A DNA stretch of 6,661 nt from an uncultured Eubacteriales bacterium. Its GTDB lineage: Bacteria; Bacillota; Clostridia; Oscillospirales; Oscillospiraceae. How positions within the stretch are numbered: the first letter of the stretch is position 1; each line of letters opens with the position of its first letter. Shown one piece after another: positions 4,138-6,661 of this stretch. The notes below the pieces were generated by a model that saw only the letters and a list, made by a program, of their open reading frames with translations, was not told the origin of the DNA and did not search any database. The position numbers and the translations under genes are program-made. The stretch covers positions 1 to 6,661 of the forward strand of contig UQXG01000125.1 in the NCBI GenBank assembly GCA_900544945.1, given 5' to 3'.

Positions 4138-6558
4138 ATGACGGCGATTTTTGAAAGGGTACTCAATATGAGCCTGACGGGCAGCATCGTGATTGCTGTG
4201 GTGCTGCTGGCCCGGCTGCTTCTGAGACGGGCTCCGAAAATTTATTCCTACATGCTTTGGGCGGTGGTTCTGTTCCGGCTGCTGTGCCCCATTTCCCTGA
4301 GCGCGGGGCTGTCCGTTCTGAAACCTCTGCCTGTGACGACGACCCAGGGGCTGAGCACCGTTACCTATCGGCCGGTGGAGCCGGTCATTCCGGTCTCCGG
4401 GGAGCTTGGACGGGAAGTTGCAAGGGCGGAATCCGCTGAGACGGTAAAAACGGAAACCGGCGCTCAGGTGATGACGCTGGCGGCCGCCGTCTGGCTGACT
4501 GTTGGCGGGGCGTTGGCAGGGTGCAGCCTGGTGCAGTACACTGTCCTTCGCCGAAAGCTTCGGGAGGCGGTACCCTATCGGGGAGAGGTGTACCTATCCG
4601 ATTCCATCGCCACGCCCTTCGTCATGGGGGTGATCGCCCCGAAAATCTACCTGCCCTCGGACACGCCAAAAGCGGAGCGGCGGTTCATCATCGCCCACGA
4701 GCGGCATCACCTGCATCGGGGTGACCCCCTGTGGAAGCTGCTGGGCTATTTGGCTCTGTGCGTCCACTGGTTCAATCCCCTGGTGTGGCTGGCCTTCTTC
4801 CTGGGCGGGAAGGATATGGAAATGAGCTGTGACGAGGCGGTTCTCGACCGCCTGGGGGAGGGCATTCGGGCGGATTATTCCCAGGCGCTTCTCCGCCTTG
4901 CCACCCACAAGCGGCTGATTGCCGGTATGCCTCTGGCCTTCGGCGAGGGAGAGACCAAGGGTCGGGTGCGGAATATGGCTCGCTGGCGGCGGCCTAAGGT
5001 CTGGGTCAGCGGAATCTGCGCGGTGCTGTGCCTGGCGGTGCTGGGCGTCTGCGCCCTGAATCCCCAGAAGTCGGACAGCACGCCCGTGGGTGCCGTTGTA
5101 ACGACCGAAAAGCCCCTGAATATCCGGGCGGAAGCCAGTGCCCGCAGTGCCGTTGTGGGCAGATATGAGCCCGGCACAGCCATTACCATCCTGGAAAGGA
5201 AGGACGGCTGGGGACGCACCGACCGGGGCTGGATTTTCATGGATTATGTCACGCTTTCGGAAAACGCCCTATTTGGCACTACTGGCGAGGCAAGCATCGG
5301 CATCTGGGATCTGTATTACACCCTCCCGGAGGGCTGCGTCCAGTTGACACTGGAAGCCAGCGAGGATCGAAATGAAGAGGAGTTGCGGGAAGGAAACACG
5401 GTCATCGGCGGTGTCCGGGCTTTCAAAATCCCAAGTGACATCTCCGGTGCGGACTGGCTGGAGGAGCTGGTGTTCCCGGAGTGGGGCATGGAGAATGTGG
5501 GCTATATGGCCAGTGGAACACTGGCTAGCGGCTACACGGTGGAATTTTTCAGCGACGTGCCCGAGGGGCAGCCCAAAACCCTTTTGAATCGACACAATGT
5601 CTATTTGTGGGAAAACCGGATTTATGACGTGTGGTTTAACGGGTATACTGTCAGCCCGGAAGTTGAGAGCGCCATTCTGAGAACCGTCAGCTTTGGCAGT
5701 GACACGGCGGAGGTTTCTTCCTCCGTGCCCATTGATCTGGCAATGCTTCCGGAGAATGTGAGCCTGAAGTCCGGCAAGAACCGCGCGATCCTCTTTGTGA
5801 AGGACGGGGAAACCGTCGGCCAAATTGACACCTATGACATTCCGGATTCTGTGGAAAATCCCTATGCGGACTTTGATTGGCTGGCAGAAGCGGGAGTTGC
5901 GGATGTTTCGGATTCCAGCCTGATCTTAATGGCGGGCAGTTCTCTCTACGGCGACTGGGATCTCCAGGCGGAAAGTGACGTGATACCCGGTCAGCCTCAG
6001 ACGGTGAGGCGGTGGCATACCTTCTTTATCGCCGAACGGAAGGTCTACGACGTCTGGTTCGACCTGACGAAGATTTCGGAAGGGGAATACCGGAATCTTA
6101 TGTCGCTTATGGTCAATGGAGAGCCGGAAGAGACCACCATTGCTACCCAGCCCCCTCAGGAAGGCTCCGAGTATTGGGGCGAGAGCTTCCTGAGCAATGA
6201 TGGCACGGTTTCCTTCCAGGCGGATGTGTACTACGACCCGGCTCAGCTGACTGGGGAGGGTGTTATGACCCAGGCGGAACTGATCTCGGCGGTGAAGCGG
6301 GAGATGCAGGCCGGAACCATGGACGGCTTCGGTCTTGGCACCAAGGAAATGGGCTACACCGACGTGGAATGCTTCGTGAATCTGACCGGGCTTCATCTGG
6401 AGCAGCGTCAGGAAAAGCCGGTGCTGGTGGTGGAGGGCTTTGTTATTTACAAGTTCTCTGATGGCAACTCCATCGGCCAGGAGTTGGGCATTCGCGAGCT
6501 GATGGCTCTGGATGCCAGAGACGGAAGCTTCCTGTCCGGCTTCGGAAGAGTGAGCTAA
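4138..6558 (+). CDS. BlaR1-like M56 membrane metallopeptidase with SH3b and duplicated sensor domains
   Basis: An 806-residue membrane signalling protease. Hydrophobic segments lie at about 11-30, 35-56, 110-132 and 288-306, with a further apolar stretch at 199-223. The cytosolic zinc-protease core of peptidase family M56 lies between the third segment and the last: the HExxH motif is HERHH at 187-191, and downstream Glu residues in the MEMSCDEAV block (227-235) are candidates for the third ligand. After the last membrane segment, about 500 residues should face outward: an SH3b-type domain at about 318-374 (PLNIRAEAS... GWGR...GWIFMDYV), two tandem copies of an unrecognised domain (about 389-519 and 531-660), and a C-terminal part (676-806) that I do not recognise. 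BlaR1 instead has a penicillin-binding domain of about 260 residues, so the signal is probably different. It is co-transcribed with the BlaI-type repressor, its likely target. Confidence 0.9.
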   Translation: MTAIFERVLNMSLTGSIVIAVVLLARLLLRRAPKIYSYMLWAVVLFRLLCPISLSAGLSVLKPLPVTTTQGLSTVTYRPVEPVIPVSGELGREVARAESAETVKTETGAQVMTLAAAVWLTVGGALAGCSLVQYTVLRRKLREAVPYRGEVYLSDSIATPFVMGVIAPKIYLPSDTPKAERRFIIAHERHHLHRGDPLWKLLGYLALCVHWFNPLVWLAFFLGGKDMEMSCDEAVLDRLGEGIRADYSQALLRLATHKRLIAGMPLAFGEGETKGRVRNMARWRRPKVWVSGICAVLCLAVLGVCALNPQKSDSTPVGAVVTTEKPLNIRAEASARSAVVGRYEPGTAITILERKDGWGRTDRGWIFMDYVTLSENALFGTTGEASIGIWDLYYTLPEGCVQLTLEASEDRNEEELREGNTVIGGVRAFKIPSDISGADWLEELVFPEWGMENVGYMASGTLASGYTVEFFSDVPEGQPKTLLNRHNVYLWENRIYDVWFNGYTVSPEVESAILRTVSFGSDTAEVSSSVPIDLAMLPENVSLKSGKNRAILFVKDGETVGQIDTYDIPDSVENPYADFDWLAEAGVADVSDSSLILMAGSSLYGDWDLQAESDVIPGQPQTVRRWHTFFIAERKVYDVWFDLTKISEGEYRNLMSLMVNGEPEETTIATQPPQEGSEYWGESFLSNDGTVSFQADVYYDPAQLTGEGVMTQAELISAVKREMQAGTMDGFGLGTKEMGYTDVECFVNLTGLHLEQRQEKPVLVVEGFVIYKFSDGNSIGQELGIRELMALDARDGSFLSGFGRVS

Positions 6559-6565
6559 AGCAGAA

Positions 6566-6591
6566 GACCCCCGGCTTGCGCCGGGGGCTTT
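6566..6591 (+). terminator. Intrinsic terminator after the M56 peptidase gene
   Basis: An 8-bp GC-only stem CCCCCGGC (6568-6575) / GCCGGGGG (6580-6587) with loop TTGC, followed by CTTTCC. The T-run is short, but the stem is very stable and sits 9 bases after the stop codon. Confidence 0.8.
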
Positions 6592-6624
6592 CCTCAGCGT
6601 GTCAAGAAAGTCCGAAAGATACGG

Positions 6625-6661
6625 TGTCATTCCGAACCAGTCCGCAGACTGGTGTGGGAAT
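6625..6661. repeat. Dispersed palindromic repeat, copy 2 (cut by window end)
   Basis: The same palindrome and orientation as the copy at 3634-3675: inner stem ACCAGTC/GACTGGT (6636-6642 and 6647-6653), loop CGCA, outer stem ATTCC/GGAAT (6629-6633 and 6657-6661). Relative to copy 1 the outer stem has paired changes (ATTGC/GCAAT to ATTCC/GGAAT) and the inner stem has lost one base pair from both arms. The window ends inside the repeat. Confidence 0.75.

Overview
The window is a slice of a low-GC-Gram-positive-type (Firmicutes, class Clostridia) chromosome, most likely from a gut Oscillospiraceae-like bacterium. That placement is inferred from four things: strong AGGAGG ribosome binding sites throughout, the alpha-operon order rpmJ-rpsM-rpsK-rpsD-rpoA-rplQ with a cysteine-poor S4 inside it, a BlaI / M56-peptidase pair, and a dispersed palindromic repeat of a style I associate with such genomes. 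No 16S or other taxonomic marker is present, so the placement is tentative.

Region 1 (1-2906) is the end of the large ribosomal protein / RNA polymerase alpha operon. It contains the last codons of rpmJ (L36), then rpsM (S13), rpsK (S11), rpsD (S4), rpoA (RNAP alpha) and rplQ (L17), all on the + strand and closely spaced, and it ends at a clear intrinsic terminator. The rpsD-rpoA gap holds a perfect 8-bp hairpin with a UUCG loop and no U-tract.

Region 2 (2907-3773) has no protein gene. It holds a tandem duplication with a period of about 325 bp. Each unit has a consensus sigma-A promoter (TTGACA, 17 bp, TATAAT), an identical tRNA-Thr(GGT) gene, an intrinsic terminator and a roughly 122-bp element ('X'). 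X begins with an inverted fragment of tRNA-Thr, carries two strong hairpins, and ends in a forward copy of the tRNA-Thr T-arm and 3' acceptor strand. The second X copy retains CCA and is followed by its own terminator. After this come a dispersed palindromic repeat and a promoter packed with inverted repeats.

Region 3 (3774-6661) is a two-gene signalling module: a BlaI/MecI-type repressor followed 4 nt later by an 806-residue membrane M56 metallopeptidase. It resembles the BlaI-BlaR1 system, but the penicillin-binding sensor is replaced by an SH3b domain, two tandem copies of an unrecognised domain (exact 141-residue offset at several landmarks) and a further C-terminal domain. The likely logic is that the outside domains sense an envelope signal, the cytosolic HExxH protease is activated, the repressor is inactivated, and the promoter at about 3700-3760 is derepressed. 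No beta-lactamase is in the window. A terminator and a second copy of the palindromic repeat close the window, so the module lies between two direct copies of that repeat.
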